64,000 nt of DNA, taken from Eriocheir sinensis (lineage: Eukaryota; Arthropoda; Malacostraca; Decapoda; Varunidae). The notes under the pieces are model-generated. The model did no database searches and was not told the origin of the DNA. It saw nothing but the letters and a program-made list of their open reading frames with translations. The stretch spans positions 7,752,409-7,816,408 of the forward strand of contig NC_066520.1 of the NCBI RefSeq assembly GCF_024679095.1, in the 5' to 3' direction. Shown in pieces: positions 21,449 to 31,588 of this stretch (its first letter is position 1; every line of letters begins with the position of its first letter). A program made the translations under genes and the position numbers.

Positions 21449-22313
21449 TCACTTTTCATTCAGCTTTAACTTTACCAGCACTGCACGATGGTCAGATCCA
21501 TCGAACATTCCTCTTACTACCTTCGCATCACAAATTTCTTTTCTAAGCCTCTCATCTACTGCCACATAATCAATCAATCCTTTTTGCTCATCATCTTCTC
21601 CCCTCCTCCATGTGTATCGGTGGATATTCTTGTGCTGAAAGAAGGTGTTCGCTAGGAACATTCCCCTCTCAGCACAGACATCCACCCAGCACTTTCCATT
21701 TTCATTCTTCCCAGGTATCCCCCATTTTCCCACCACCTCCATCACACATTCGTCACCCACTTTAGCAATCATATCTCCCATCATAATAAGTTTCCTTTCT
21801 TTCTCCAAGCTCTTTAGACATGTATTTACTTCCTCCCAAAAAGCTTCCCTTTATCTCCGTCCTTTTTTACTTTTCACATTTACTGGTGCATAAATACAAA
21901 CCCATGCATACTTTACTAAATCTACTTTTCCTTTCACCCACACAATTCTTGATCCCTTCCAACCATAATCAGTCACACCATTCCACACTCTTTCAGACAT
22001 CACAATAGCACATCCTTCCTTACTCCTGCCTCTATACTTCTCATCTATCCCTGTCCATACAACCCCCAGGCACACCCTCCCACGTACCCTCTCTACCATC
22101 AATCACACCAGTTCCTTGAATACGTGTTTGATTCACTCCCAACACATCCACTCTACCATTTACAAAATCTTTGATCATCACTCTCCTCATTTCCTCACCA
22201 CCTAAACCATTCACATTTATAGACACCAGTCTCATACATTCTTTCCTCTTCTGCCACCCTCTGGCCATCACTCCTGCTTTTAAAGACTCAATAAAAGTAT
22301 TAGAGGCCACCAA
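21449..22313 (-). pseudogene. RTE-like endonuclease
   Basis: Apurinic-type endonuclease of the RTE LINE. Readable pieces: LVSINVNGLGGEEMRRVMIK, VWVKGKVDLVKYAWVCIYAP, KLIMMGDMIAKVGDECVME, WVDVCAERGMFLANTFF, HRYTWRRGEDDEQKGLIDYV and FDGSDHRAVLVK. The Asn of NVN, the Asp of MGDMIA and the SDHR catalytic block are present. There are at least two frameshifts (near 22045 and 21830). The usual Asn of GDxN is Ile here (GDMI). Confidence 0.8.
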
Positions 22314-22600
22314 TGGGTGGCCAGTCCAATGTAGTGTTATGGAGATGCTCCTTGTCCAGGCTAAAAGGATTAAAACAAAACAGCTGATGGTCGCTGCCCC
22401 CCTCCCCGTTGGTTCTACCCGCAGGGTATACTAACGGTGCGCACCACGTGAAGGTGAGGATGGGGTGGGCTACCTTCCCAGTCAGAGGGTAGCCGTATTG
22501 CTCCTTTCCCAATACCCTAAACAAGGGAGCTGTACGCATAGGCAGCAAAACGCACCTCGGATAAACCTCATTGGTTACAATACTGCCACTGTGCAAAGCT

Positions 22601-23765
22601 CTCTTTCCTTTCTTCTAAATCTTTTTGTTTCACTACACACTTCTCTCCCTACTTTCATGATATTTTTTTTCAATTGTTCCCATCCTCCATTATTTTCCTC
22701 ATTTTCCCTTTTCACTCTTTGTTCAAACTCTCTTCTGATTTCCTCCTCCCTCAGCTTCCACACTTTTATTTTTCTTTCTTTTTTCTTTTTTATCTTTTCT
22801 TCCATACCTTCATGACTATGTCAGCACACAGAAGTCTATGTTGTGGCAGGCATGCTTCACCCAGGATCACCTTCACGTCTTTTATCCAAAAATCTTCATC
22901 CTTTCTGTACACTAATTAGTCTACTTGGGTTTCAACTATTCCACTTTTATATGTTACCACCTTTTCTCTTTCTTTCTTGAACATAGTGTTTGCCACAACC
23001 AGTCCCCTGCCCTGACAAAACTCCAATATTTTCTCCCCTTCTCTGTTTCTCTCTCTGAAGCCATACACACCCACTACTTCCTCAAACCCATCTCTACTTT
23101 GCCCTATATGACCATTCAAATCTCCTCCAATGAACACCTCATTTCTTAGACCTGCACTCTCGTCATCAAGCACTCCCCAAAACTCCTTCTCCTCATCTGT
23201 CCTCCCCACCTGAGGGGCATACACAGAGAAAACATTGAAGTTTCTCTCCTATTACCATTCTTATTAGCATTATCCTTGATGTTATCCTCCTCACTTCTAT
23301 TACATCTTCTATTAGGTCCTCTCTCACCATCATCCCCACTCCTCTGACTCTCCCCCCTCCACCACTCTCCCCTTTCCACCACACCTTGAACTTTTCTTCC
23401 CCACTTCCTATCATTCTGCTTCCTTCACCCTTAAATTGCAAATCCTGCTTGGTATGGGTGTGATAGTTAAAGGAGTGGACTGTGGAGTGATGGAGTGGGT
23501 GAAGCGTGGTGCACTGAGATGGTTTGAACATGTGATGAGAATGAAGGAGAATGAATTTGTGAAGAGTGTATGAGGGAAGAATTGAGGGAGGGGGTGTCAG
23601 GGGAAGACCCCCTTTGAAGTGGATCAATAGGGTGAGTGAGTACTGGAGCGAGAGAGTTGTAAGTAGCAGGAATGTGTGTGCTGAGAGGGAGTGCCAGAAC
23701 GTGGAGAGATGGAGACACTTTTGCCGCGGCCACCCCCCTGGAGGGAAGTTCCCATGAGGGAGCAA
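22601..23765. mobile_element. RTE-like LINE with inverted 5' segment
   Basis: The left segment (23450-22601, minus) encodes an endonuclease: VGRTDEEKEFWGVLDDESAG, FIGGDLNGHIGQSRDGFEE, REGEKILEFCQGRGLVVANT, followed by a charged linker. The right segment (about 23455-23765, plus) encodes the matching C-terminus: VKRGALRWFEHVMRMKENEF, GRPPLKWINRVSEYW and HFCRGHPPGGKFP. The two halves point away from each other and the reverse transcriptase is missing. This is the pattern left by twin priming during LINE insertion. Confidence 0.72.
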
Positions 23766-24245
23766 GGTGTCAGAGATTTAGATATAGATATATAGTTTAC
23801 ACTGAACACTGATGAAAATAGTCAAGTTTCTTCTTTAAATGAAAGGCAATTTGTATAGCTAAGACAAGTTATGCTGAAAATGTTACCTTGGCTGGTGTAG
23901 GGAGATTCACCAATTACAACCAGATGAAATATAGACTATTGAACAGGAATGCATCACAGAAGTGCACATTTCAATAACCTAAAACCAAAGAAAAAATGTG
24001 TAAGGAACAAAACAAAGAACAGAAAAAATATAGAAAGAAAACAAGAATAAAAACTGTGGAATTCAAATAAGTCAGAGCTGGGATATGGAGCAAAATTAGG
24101 AACTAGGTAAGCAGTGGAAATGAAAATGAAAAGAGGTAATTTAAGAAGCATGCCAATAAATTAACAAATGAATAAATGCATAATTTTAAAAAAATCAATA
24201 AACAAATAAAATTACAAAGTAGTGCATCAACTTAATGTCACCCAC
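23766..24245. other. unc79 intron, no feature seen
   Basis: A/T-rich non-coding sequence between the RTE copy and the donor of unc79 exon 24246-24339. No repeat family recognised. Confidence 0.5.
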
Positions 24246-24339
24246 TTTGTCAAGATCATCAAGGAGTCCTGCCCTATTGAGACGTTCTTGGTCCTTGCTC
24301 TTTGTCTTGTCTCCATAGGGCTGGGCCTCATTCAGCAGG
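24246..24339 (-). CDS. unc79: unc79 exon (short linker exon)
   Basis: A 94-bp exon that completes the split serine codon from the previous exon and encodes LLNEAQPYGDKTKSKDQERL followed by NRAGLLDDLDK. The SLLxEAxP start is the conserved UNC79 piece after the Cys/His block; the rest is a charged linker that varies between arthropods. Acceptor is ccatag, donor is AAA then gtgggt (a weaker donor chosen because it alone keeps phase 0 into the next exon at 9803). The following intron runs 14.4 kb and holds most of the transposon pile-up between 10 and 24 kb. Confidence 0.85.
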
Positions 24340-24654
24340 CTATGGAGGGGACGTCACATTAGTCTGTGCCTTAGCTGTATGCAATTTGTATCCTCATTTA
24401 GCAAAAAACAAAAGGCAGAATGAGGGAAGAGAGAGTTAGAGATGGGATGCAGAAGAGGTAAACAACTTACTTTATATCTTTAGTGGACATCTAAGAAGCA
24501 AACTTTGGCTTGGGTGAATTTTTAGTAATGGTTCACTGTTCAAAGATTCAATTATTTTTTTGTCTTTGAAGAAGGTATTGTCATGCAGTATGAATGAATT
24601 ATGTCAAGGCCTCAAGGTACCACACAGAAGGGGTAGTAAGAAGAGTATACTTAC

Positions 24655-24869
24655 CTGACAATGGCCTCAATGGTAAAATTCTGCATCTGTGGCTCCATGA
24701 CCCAGGGAGAGCCAATAGTGGTGTGCACAATGTGGTCAGTGCCACGGCGGTTGTTGTGGCGGATGTTGTTGCACTGAGAGCAATAGCGGATGGGTCGATT
24801 AGTGTTGTAGCTAGCACACTCCATGCTAAAGCAGGTGGCAACTGCATTCTTTTCAGTAGAACGACAATT
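24655..24869 (-). CDS. unc79: unc79 exon (zinc-binding-like Cys/His segment)
   Basis: Starts in phase 0 directly after CENK with NCRSTEKNAVATCF, then ECASYNTNRPIRYCSQC and RHNNRRGTDHIVH, a cysteine/histidine block diagnostic of arthropod UNC79. Acceptor is cttacag, donor is GTCAG then gtaagt, and the exon ends in phase 2. The 215-bp length fits exactly between the phases of its neighbours. The upstream intron is 255 bp. The paired CxxC motifs suggest a structural metal site (inference). No frameshift or stop is present. Confidence 0.92.
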
Positions 24870-25124
24870 CTGTAAGGGAGAAAAGGAGAGTAGAAAACTG
24901 TGGACAAGAGCTGTGAAGATTAGGCTGAGAGAAGTCATCACATGTGATGCATTTTCTGAATTAATAATTTTGTCAGAGAAAGGTTATGTAAGAGGAACTT
25001 TGCATGTATAAACACAAAAACCTACTATACATTATCAATGACCACAATAGGCCTAACTGAAAATGCCTTTATGACCAAATAATGATTATATGAGATGGCT
25101 TTCTGAAAGGGAAAATAAACTTAC

Positions 25125-25354
25125 TTTGTTCTCGCAAGTGGCAGAAACCTGAGGCATCGGCATTAGGATATCAAAAAACTCTACAGTGGAGTGTTCCCGC
25201 TTAATGTCCTCAGCACAATCTATACAGAGGTAGAGGGGTGGTGGGTTGTCTGGGCAGGTACTGAGACACACAGCATGATCCAGACAGACCTTCACAGCTT
25301 CACTTGTGCCATCACCATCACACTCCTCAATCTGGCACAGCAATGGCTTCCAAC
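25125..25354 (-). CDS. unc79: unc79 exon (Cys-rich region, first confident exon)
   Basis: Exon of the UNC79 orthologue, a very large cytosolic protein that with UNC80 assembles and stabilises the NALCN/narrow-abdomen sodium-leak channel at the plasma membrane of excitable cells. The translation includes WKPLLCQIEEC, then NPPPLYLCIDCAEDI and ends SATCENK, matching the cysteine-rich N-terminal part of animal UNC79 (family knowledge). On the minus strand the acceptor reads ttacag before GTTGG and the donor is AAA then gtaagt. The exon opens with two bases of a split codon and ends in phase 0. The open frame continues a short way upstream of this acceptor (to about 25433), so a longer exon is possible. 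Confidence 0.88.
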
Positions 25355-26313
25355 CTGTAATGACATCACTGTTCAGCATCACCCCACACTTGCATAACAT
25401 CTGAACTGAAGTTTGACTGTATGCAGCCCTGGACATGGGTTAGCTGTATGGGTGTGTATGTATATATATATTTTTTAAATAGGCACACAAGGCTAATTAT
25501 ACAGTAAAACCTTGTTACAAAATGTGTTTTTGTTGTGCTCATATTATATTACTTGTAAATGTTTTGTTACTTTTAAAAATGATGTTGGCCTTTGGTAAAG
25601 CACTGTTACAGAAACTGTCTCAATAAAATGAAGCAAATTACAGAATTTGACTACTTTAAATCTCATATTCATTCAGTCAGTTTCTGGCAGACCTTATAAC
25701 AATGGAAGCATTGTCATTATTTACAAAATGGAGATACAGCAGACACATATCTCTAGTTAAGTGTTGAAAACTTGTGAAAGTAATTTTCTTAATGACTATA
25801 AAAGTTGAAATAGTTAAGTGACCTTGATTTTAGAGAAATGACCGTTTGAACTTTCCTTTGGGGAATGGTTTTGCTGCAGAGTTCTTTGTCTGATGCAGCA
25901 TATAGTCCATATCAAGAGATGCACTATATTACATGGTTAATATAAAACATCACCTGCCTTTGGTCATGAAATGAAATGGAAGATGGCAAAGTTTAGATTT
26001 TGTTATGCTATTATCATAACTAAAGAGTGAAGTCATGATATAATGCTATAATTTATTCAAGGAAAAGCACTGAATTTATCAAGGGAAGGGTCAATGAAGA
26101 ACTGACAAATAAACTTTTATTGTTTACTTGTCAAGTGAGAATATCAGCAACTTGATAAGATTTATCAAGGTAGGGGACAAAAAAGTTTGTATACTTCATA
26201 ATGATGTATTACTTATTTCCTTCACTTATCTTTTATATGGATATATAATCTGTATTTGAGTTGGATGCTAGTCTAAGATAGCAATGTAAATGGGTAGGAA
26301 TCAACTGACTTAC
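25355..26313. other. A/T-rich intron sequence
   Basis: Non-repetitive A/T-rich DNA upstream of the first confident unc79 exon. No coding signal apart from the short upstream extension of that exon (to about 25433). The stretch 26473-27004 is similar. Confidence 0.5.
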
Positions 26314-26472
26314 ACACGGTTTTCTCGGTCACCCCATGGGGAGGGAGCACAGTCCTCAGGGAGGAAAGGAGGCCAAGGAGGGCAGGCTTTCTGTTATGAC
26401 AAATTATCTCTCCATATTGCTGAGCACAACGAAACCTTAAGAACACTGTGATGTCTTCACAATAGCCCTGAT
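26314..26472 (-). CDS. candidate exon upstream of unc79 exon 25125-25354
   Basis: Open minus-strand segment reading DQGYCEDITVFLRFRCAQQY then GEIICHNRKPALLGLLSSL. It ends at a strong donor (CGTGT then gtaagt) in phase 1, which is the phase the next unc79 exon needs. The acceptor may be gaaag at 26472 or gatcag at 26467. I do not recognise the peptide as a conserved UNC79 segment, and a phase match alone happens by chance one time in three. It may be a lineage-specific unc79 exon, an exon of another transcript, or not coding. Confidence 0.4.
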
Positions 26473-27004
26473 CTTTCATGAAATACAAAGAAAATGGGGA
26501 GCTGTTTAATAGAGTTTAACCATCTTCAATGAAAACATTATCTAGCTACAATTTATTATAAATATTATTAAATTTAAGCACACATGCAAAGTAAAAGTAT
26601 GTAAATTCCTAGTAATCAATAAATACCAACTCAGAGCTCAGTTTTAACATACAATTCAATGCACTGAAGTTCAATTCTGTCACTGGATAGAAAAATAAAA
26701 CTTTCTACTTGGCTTGTATACACGCCTGGAACTGAGGAAGAGCAGCAAATGAAGTGGTGGTCAGTGAGGACAGCCTGCTCACACAACCTGGAGTTTGTGC
26801 CCATGCACTTCCTCAGTTGTTATATCATGTCTATTCAAGCTGATTATATTAACCATATTTTCAACTCATGATATTTTATATATTTTCTTGTTAAAACAGT
26901 TATCCCTCTCCTCACTATGTGCTCGATTCAATGGTCAATGAAAAGAAGAATATGGAAAACTATAGTTGGGTTTCAATTTGTGCTGTGTATGTAACTGTAA
27001 TACC

Positions 27005-27078
27005 TGACCTCCTTGCACACTTCCTTGGCTGGAGCTGTGCCACCCTCCATAATCTGGGTTATTAGAGTAGGATGTAGT
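27005..27078 (-). CDS. weak candidate exon
   Basis: Minus-strand open stretch reading YDTRKLHPTLITQIMEGGTA then PAKEVCKE, after a ctttag acceptor and before possible donors (gtcagg or gtatta). The composition looks protein-like and the DNA is not in a recognisable repeat, but the phase does not fit cleanly with 26314-26472 under the better donor. I do not recognise the product. Confidence 0.22.
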
Positions 27079-27633
27079 TTCCTAGTATCATAACTAAAGG
27101 GAGATGAAGCAAAGACTAAGCTACAATCAAGATGAAAATTATTATGGCATCATCATTCAAAGCAAGCAAGTGGCCCAGGAGAGAAGTGTCCTGGCCTGTG
27201 ACATGCTTCCCCATGCACAAGTCTCCAGGCAGAGGCAGGCCCAAGCACATGCTCACCATGCTCAAACCTCTCTGTTAATTGAGTCATAAGCACTGAGTCA
27301 GCTTCTTTGGTATGCACAGGCTCCATGGAGGAGTTTGGTGTAATAGGAGACTCAACAACTTAACAAAACCACTGAAGCTGTTTATGTTTACTTCTGTTCT
27401 AATTTTTATATTTTGCAATAATATAAAGGTGCCCAGCATTTTTTTTAATATTCAATGGAAAAGTTAATGTAGTGATAGCCAAAAGAGGACAGAAATTTTC
27501 ATATAGGTAATTAGACCAAAGTAAAAGTCACTAAATTAACGAAGAGAAATGAAAGTCAAGATCTTTGAATCCACTCTACAATAAACCTGGTCATCACAAT
27601 TACACATCTGAACCATTTTCTGACACTTTATGC
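27079..27633. other. unassigned non-coding stretch
   Basis: No recognised gene or repeat; ends at the AC tract preceding a LINE. Confidence 0.4.
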
Positions 27634-27658
27634 ACACACACACACACACACACACACA
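27634..27658. repeat. AC microsatellite at LINE 5' side
   Basis: About 12 CA units directly before the 5' end of the family F LINE. A longer AC tract (30539-30592) follows its 3' end. Confidence 0.95.
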
Positions 27659-30537
27659 TGAGGAGACGAGAGGAAGGAGAGAAAAAATCTAACAGAAAAG
27701 GAAGAAGGATGGAAAGTGTCATATATGTATATCAATGGAATAGTGTCATTGTGGTTTAACGACTCTTTGAGAGACAAAGAACCTGATATTGTGGGGCTGA
27801 CGGAAACTAAGTTGTGTGACCCAATTGAGGTGGTGGGGATTGGAGAAGGTGCATACAATATATGGAGGAGAGACAGAAAGAGAAAACAGGGAGGAGGTGT
27901 GATGTTGATGGTAAGGAAAGGCATTAGGGTGGAGGAGGTGATTGAGGGTGAAGGCTTGGCCGAGGTACTGAAAGTGAAAATTGTGGGTGCTGAAGGAAGA
28001 AGGAGGCAGTATGTAGTAGGGTACGTGCCACCAAGAACCAATGCAAGGAAGGCCCGAGAATATGAACAAATGATACAAGACACGGTGAGTTGCCTGGATG
28101 GAATGTTGAGAGAGTGTGAGAGAATAATTATAATGGGTGATTTTAATTGCAAGGATGTAGAATGGGAGGATTGGCAGACGCAGGGAACAGAAGAGTCGTG
28201 GGGAGGAAGACTCCTGCAACTGGCAATGGAACATGTGCTGACTCAATGGATTAAGGAACATACTAGATTTGGGAAAGAAGGCGAGGCATCAAGACTAGAT
28301 CTGGTATTTAGCAAGGAACCGGAAGTAATAGAAACTCTTAAAGAAGATTGTCCAATAGCAAAGAGCGACAATGCGGTTGTGGAATTTGAAGTAAAAGAAA
28401 AGAGAACGATTGACCGAAAAGAGGATCACAAAATTGGGAGAAGTAACTACTGTAAGGCAGACTTTGTTAATATGAGAACTTTTTTTGAAGATGTAAATTG
28501 GAGTGGGCTGTACAAAGCCAGAGTACACAGGATAAGTGGGAAGAGTTTTTAAAATTATACAAGGAAGCCAAAAATATATATGTCCTTAAGGTTACCTAAA
28601 AGGATGTTGGTAAAAAGGAGTGGTTTAACAAAAGATGCGAGGCGGCTAGAAAGAGAAAGGAGGAAGCTTGGAAGGGATGGAGGAGATGAAGAAGAATCAA
28701 CTCGTGGAACGATTTCAAACAAGCAAGGAATGAATATACAAAGATTAGAAGAGAAGAAAAACGGAAATATGAAAAAGATATAATAGACAAGTGCAAAGAC
28801 CAACCCAAACTATTCTATGGACGTGTGAGGCAAATTAAAGAAAAGAGAAACAATTGATAAACTAAAAATGGATGGAACTACATATGAGGACCCAGCAGAG
28901 ATGGCAGAAGTGATGAACAACAGCTTCCATAGAGTTTTCACAAAAGAAGACGAATTCGTACAACCACCGGGCCAGGAAAGAGGAAGGATTATGCAGGAGA
29001 TACAGTTAATGGTGCAGGAGGTTAAGGAAAGTTTGAACAAGCTGGATATAAAAAAGGCGACGGGGCGGGATGGAGTATCAGGGTGGATCTTGAAAGAATG
29101 TAGTGAGCAACTTGCAGAGAAACTGCACTCCATAATGAGTGCCTCCCTGAGTGAAGGAAAGGTACCACAAGATTGGAAGAGAGCAAACATAGTACCAATT
29201 TTTAAGGGAGGAAAGAGAGAGGACCCATTAAATTACAGACCGGTATCACTCACTAGTGTGGTTGCGAAGATATGTGAGAGGCTGGTTAAAAACAGGTGGT
29301 TGGATTTCTTAGAAAGTGAGAAAATGATCTCGGATTGCCGGTTTGGATTCAGGAGAGGGAGATCTTGCGTCACCAACTTATTGTGTTATTACTCAAGGGT
29401 GACAGATTTAATACAAGAGAGAGAAGGCTGGGGGGATGGAGTGTACCTGGATTTGAAAAAAAAAAAAAAAATAGGATTTGGAAATTACAAATAGGGGTGG
29501 AGTGGGTGATAGACTGATTAAGTGGCTGGAGGACTTCCTAACTAACAGGGAAATGAGGACAATAATCAAGGACAAGGTTTCCAACTGGTGCCCAGTGAGG
29601 AGTGGGGTCCCACAAGGTTCGGTGTTGGCGCCAATAATGTTTGCTGTTTATATAAATGATATGGTGGATGGAGTGACCAGCTATGTGAGTTTGTTTGCAG
29701 ATGATTCAAAGCTATTGAGACGAGTGAATGATGTGAAGGACTGTGAGGCATTGCAGAGGGACCTGGATATAATATGGGAGTGGAGTGGTACATGGCAGAT
29801 GGAGTTCAACCTTGGGAAATGTAAAAAAATAGAGTTTGGTAGGAGTGGCAGATGTGAATATGATTATAAGATAAGAAGTGAGATAATATGCAGAGGAGTG
29901 GAAGAAAAAGATTTGGGAGTGACTGTCTCAGAGAACACGTCACCGGACAAACACATCAATAGGATAACAGGACAAACTATGAATTTGCTGAGGAACATAA
30001 GGACGGCATTTGTGTATTTGGACGAGGAGATGATGAAGAAAATAATAGTTACAATGATAAGGCCAAGGTTGGAGTATGCAGCAGTGGTCTGGTCTCCTCA
30101 CGAAAAGAAGAACATAAGAAAGCTGGAAAGAGTGCGGAGATGGCAACTAAGATGGTACCGGAACTTAGAGATCAGACTTATGAGGAGAGACTCAATAGCA
30201 TGGGGCTCACAACCCTGGAGAGAAGAAGAGAAAGAGGAGACCTGATAGCGGTGTACAGGGTCGCGAGTGGAGTGGAGCATTTGGAGAGAGAGGACCTGTG
30301 TGTGTGGAACGAGAGAGAAACGAGAGGATATGGAAAGAATTTGAGGGCAACCACATGTAAGCGAGATGTGAAAAAGTTTAGCTTCCCAAACAGAAGCATT
30401 GAGATATGGAATAGACTGGAGGAGGAGGTGGTTTGTGCAAGAAACATTCATGATTTTAAGGAAAAGTTGGACAAGAGAGGATATGGAGACGGGACAGCGC
30501 AAGCGTAGCTCTTTTCCCGTATGTCACAACTAGGTAA
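27659..30537 (+). mobile_element. CR1/Jockey-like LINE family F, near complete ORF2
   Basis: Plus-strand LINE from the 5' AC tract to the 3' end AACTAGGTAAATA, which runs into a second AC tract. The same 3' end (AACTAGGTAAA-like) is shared with family A copies at 34262 and 50316. Contains endonuclease, reverse transcriptase and C-terminal domain, with a few frame breaks. Confidence 0.85.
27716..30508 (+). pseudogene. LINE ORF2: endonuclease and reverse transcriptase (family F)
   Basis: Endonuclease (27716-28552): PDIVGLTETKLCDPIEVVG, YVVGYVPPRTNARKAREY, IIIMGDFNCKDVEWEDW, RLDLVFSKEPEVI, SDNAVVEFEV (the usual H of SDH is N). Reverse transcriptase (28868-30245): KKATGRDGVSGWILKECSEQ, NYRPVSLTSVVAKICERLV, FRRGRSCVTNLLCYYSRVTD and YLDLKKKKK, where a run of A has replaced the AFDKVPH part of motif A, then SGVPQGSVLAPIMFAVYIND and SLFADDSKLLRRV (FADD). 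C-terminus (to 30508): RLEYAAVVWSPHEKKN, ATKMVPELRDQTYEERL and FSFPNRSIEIWNRLEEE. Frames break near 28550, 29470 and 30130. Confidence 0.85.

Positions 30538-30538
<1 letters not shown>

Positions 30539-30592
<54 letters not shown>
30539..30592. repeat. AC microsatellite at LINE 3' end
   Basis: About 26 AC units immediately after AACTAGGTAAATA. Confidence 0.97.
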
Positions 30593-30595
<3 letters not shown>

Positions 30596-30717
30596 AAAGA
30601 CAATGAAATACATAAAACATAAAGTATGGTTTTTAGTTAATTTTCCACACAGCAAATTACTTTCACATCTTTTTGCTAAGTACCAATGATTTAAAATATT
30701 TTTTATTAGAATATATA

Positions 30718-30895
<178 letters not shown>

Positions 30896-31579
30896 ATACA
30901 CATAAGCTTATTTCTCCATCATTTATGTTATTCCTAGAAAATTATCTTGATAGAAAGTAAAATCAGACTCTTACCCTATTGGAATGCAGGATCATGAATG
31001 GGATAAACCAAAAGAACCTCACCAATGTATATACTGTTGACCCTCGCTATTCATGACATTCATATTACAGTGGGTCATGTAAATGATAAAAATCTGTGAA
31101 TGGCATAGTTAATAAGTACAAAAAATGGGCCTCTCCTAACCAACATAATCACAAAAATATATTTGAATCTAATTCCCTCTTTCCATCCACCCCACACCAG
31201 TTTGAAGAAATTCCAGCCAACCCTTTTCATTATTAACTCTTAAGGCGCGGGATTGTTTTTGCCGTGCCTGTCCTCCCCTGCGGGCATATTCAGGCTAAAA
31301 CATACCTCACTTCAACCTTGCATACCTTTACTGCTACTTAACACACGTGATTGAATGAAGTATCATTGTAAAGTACAAACCCTCACCTGTCCTTTGACTT
31401 TAATTTGAAATCTATATGACCATTGGTAGAGCGAGTATAGAATATTGAATAAGATCACTGAAAACGTACTATTATAGACAGTTTTCCACCCTTAGTTGAA
31501 TTCCCTTCTATGATTTAGTAGTAAAAGTCATAAACTTTATACAGTTTAAGTGAAAAACACCCAAAAAAACTTAACTTAC
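30896..31579. other. unassigned non-coding stretch
   Basis: No gene or repeat identified. A short minus-strand open segment at 31043-30975 (VRFFWFIPFMILHSNR before gtaaga) has a donor-like end but no consistent phase with neighbours. Confidence 0.35.
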
Positions 31580-31588
31580 GGGCCTTCC

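Larger units (their letters stand above)
17784..22600 (-). mobile_element. RTE-like LINE, near complete, split by two insertions
   Basis: The minus-strand order is 5' leader (22600-22314), endonuclease (22313-21449), Tigger-like insertion (21313-20242), reverse transcriptase (20241-18900), SINE insertion (18896-18591), C-terminus (18587-17804) and an ATC/GAT microsatellite tail (17784-17803). Removing the insertions leaves about 3.4 kb, typical of RTE-clade LINEs, which lack a separate gag ORF. A tail-only copy is at 3355-3642. Confidence 0.88.
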
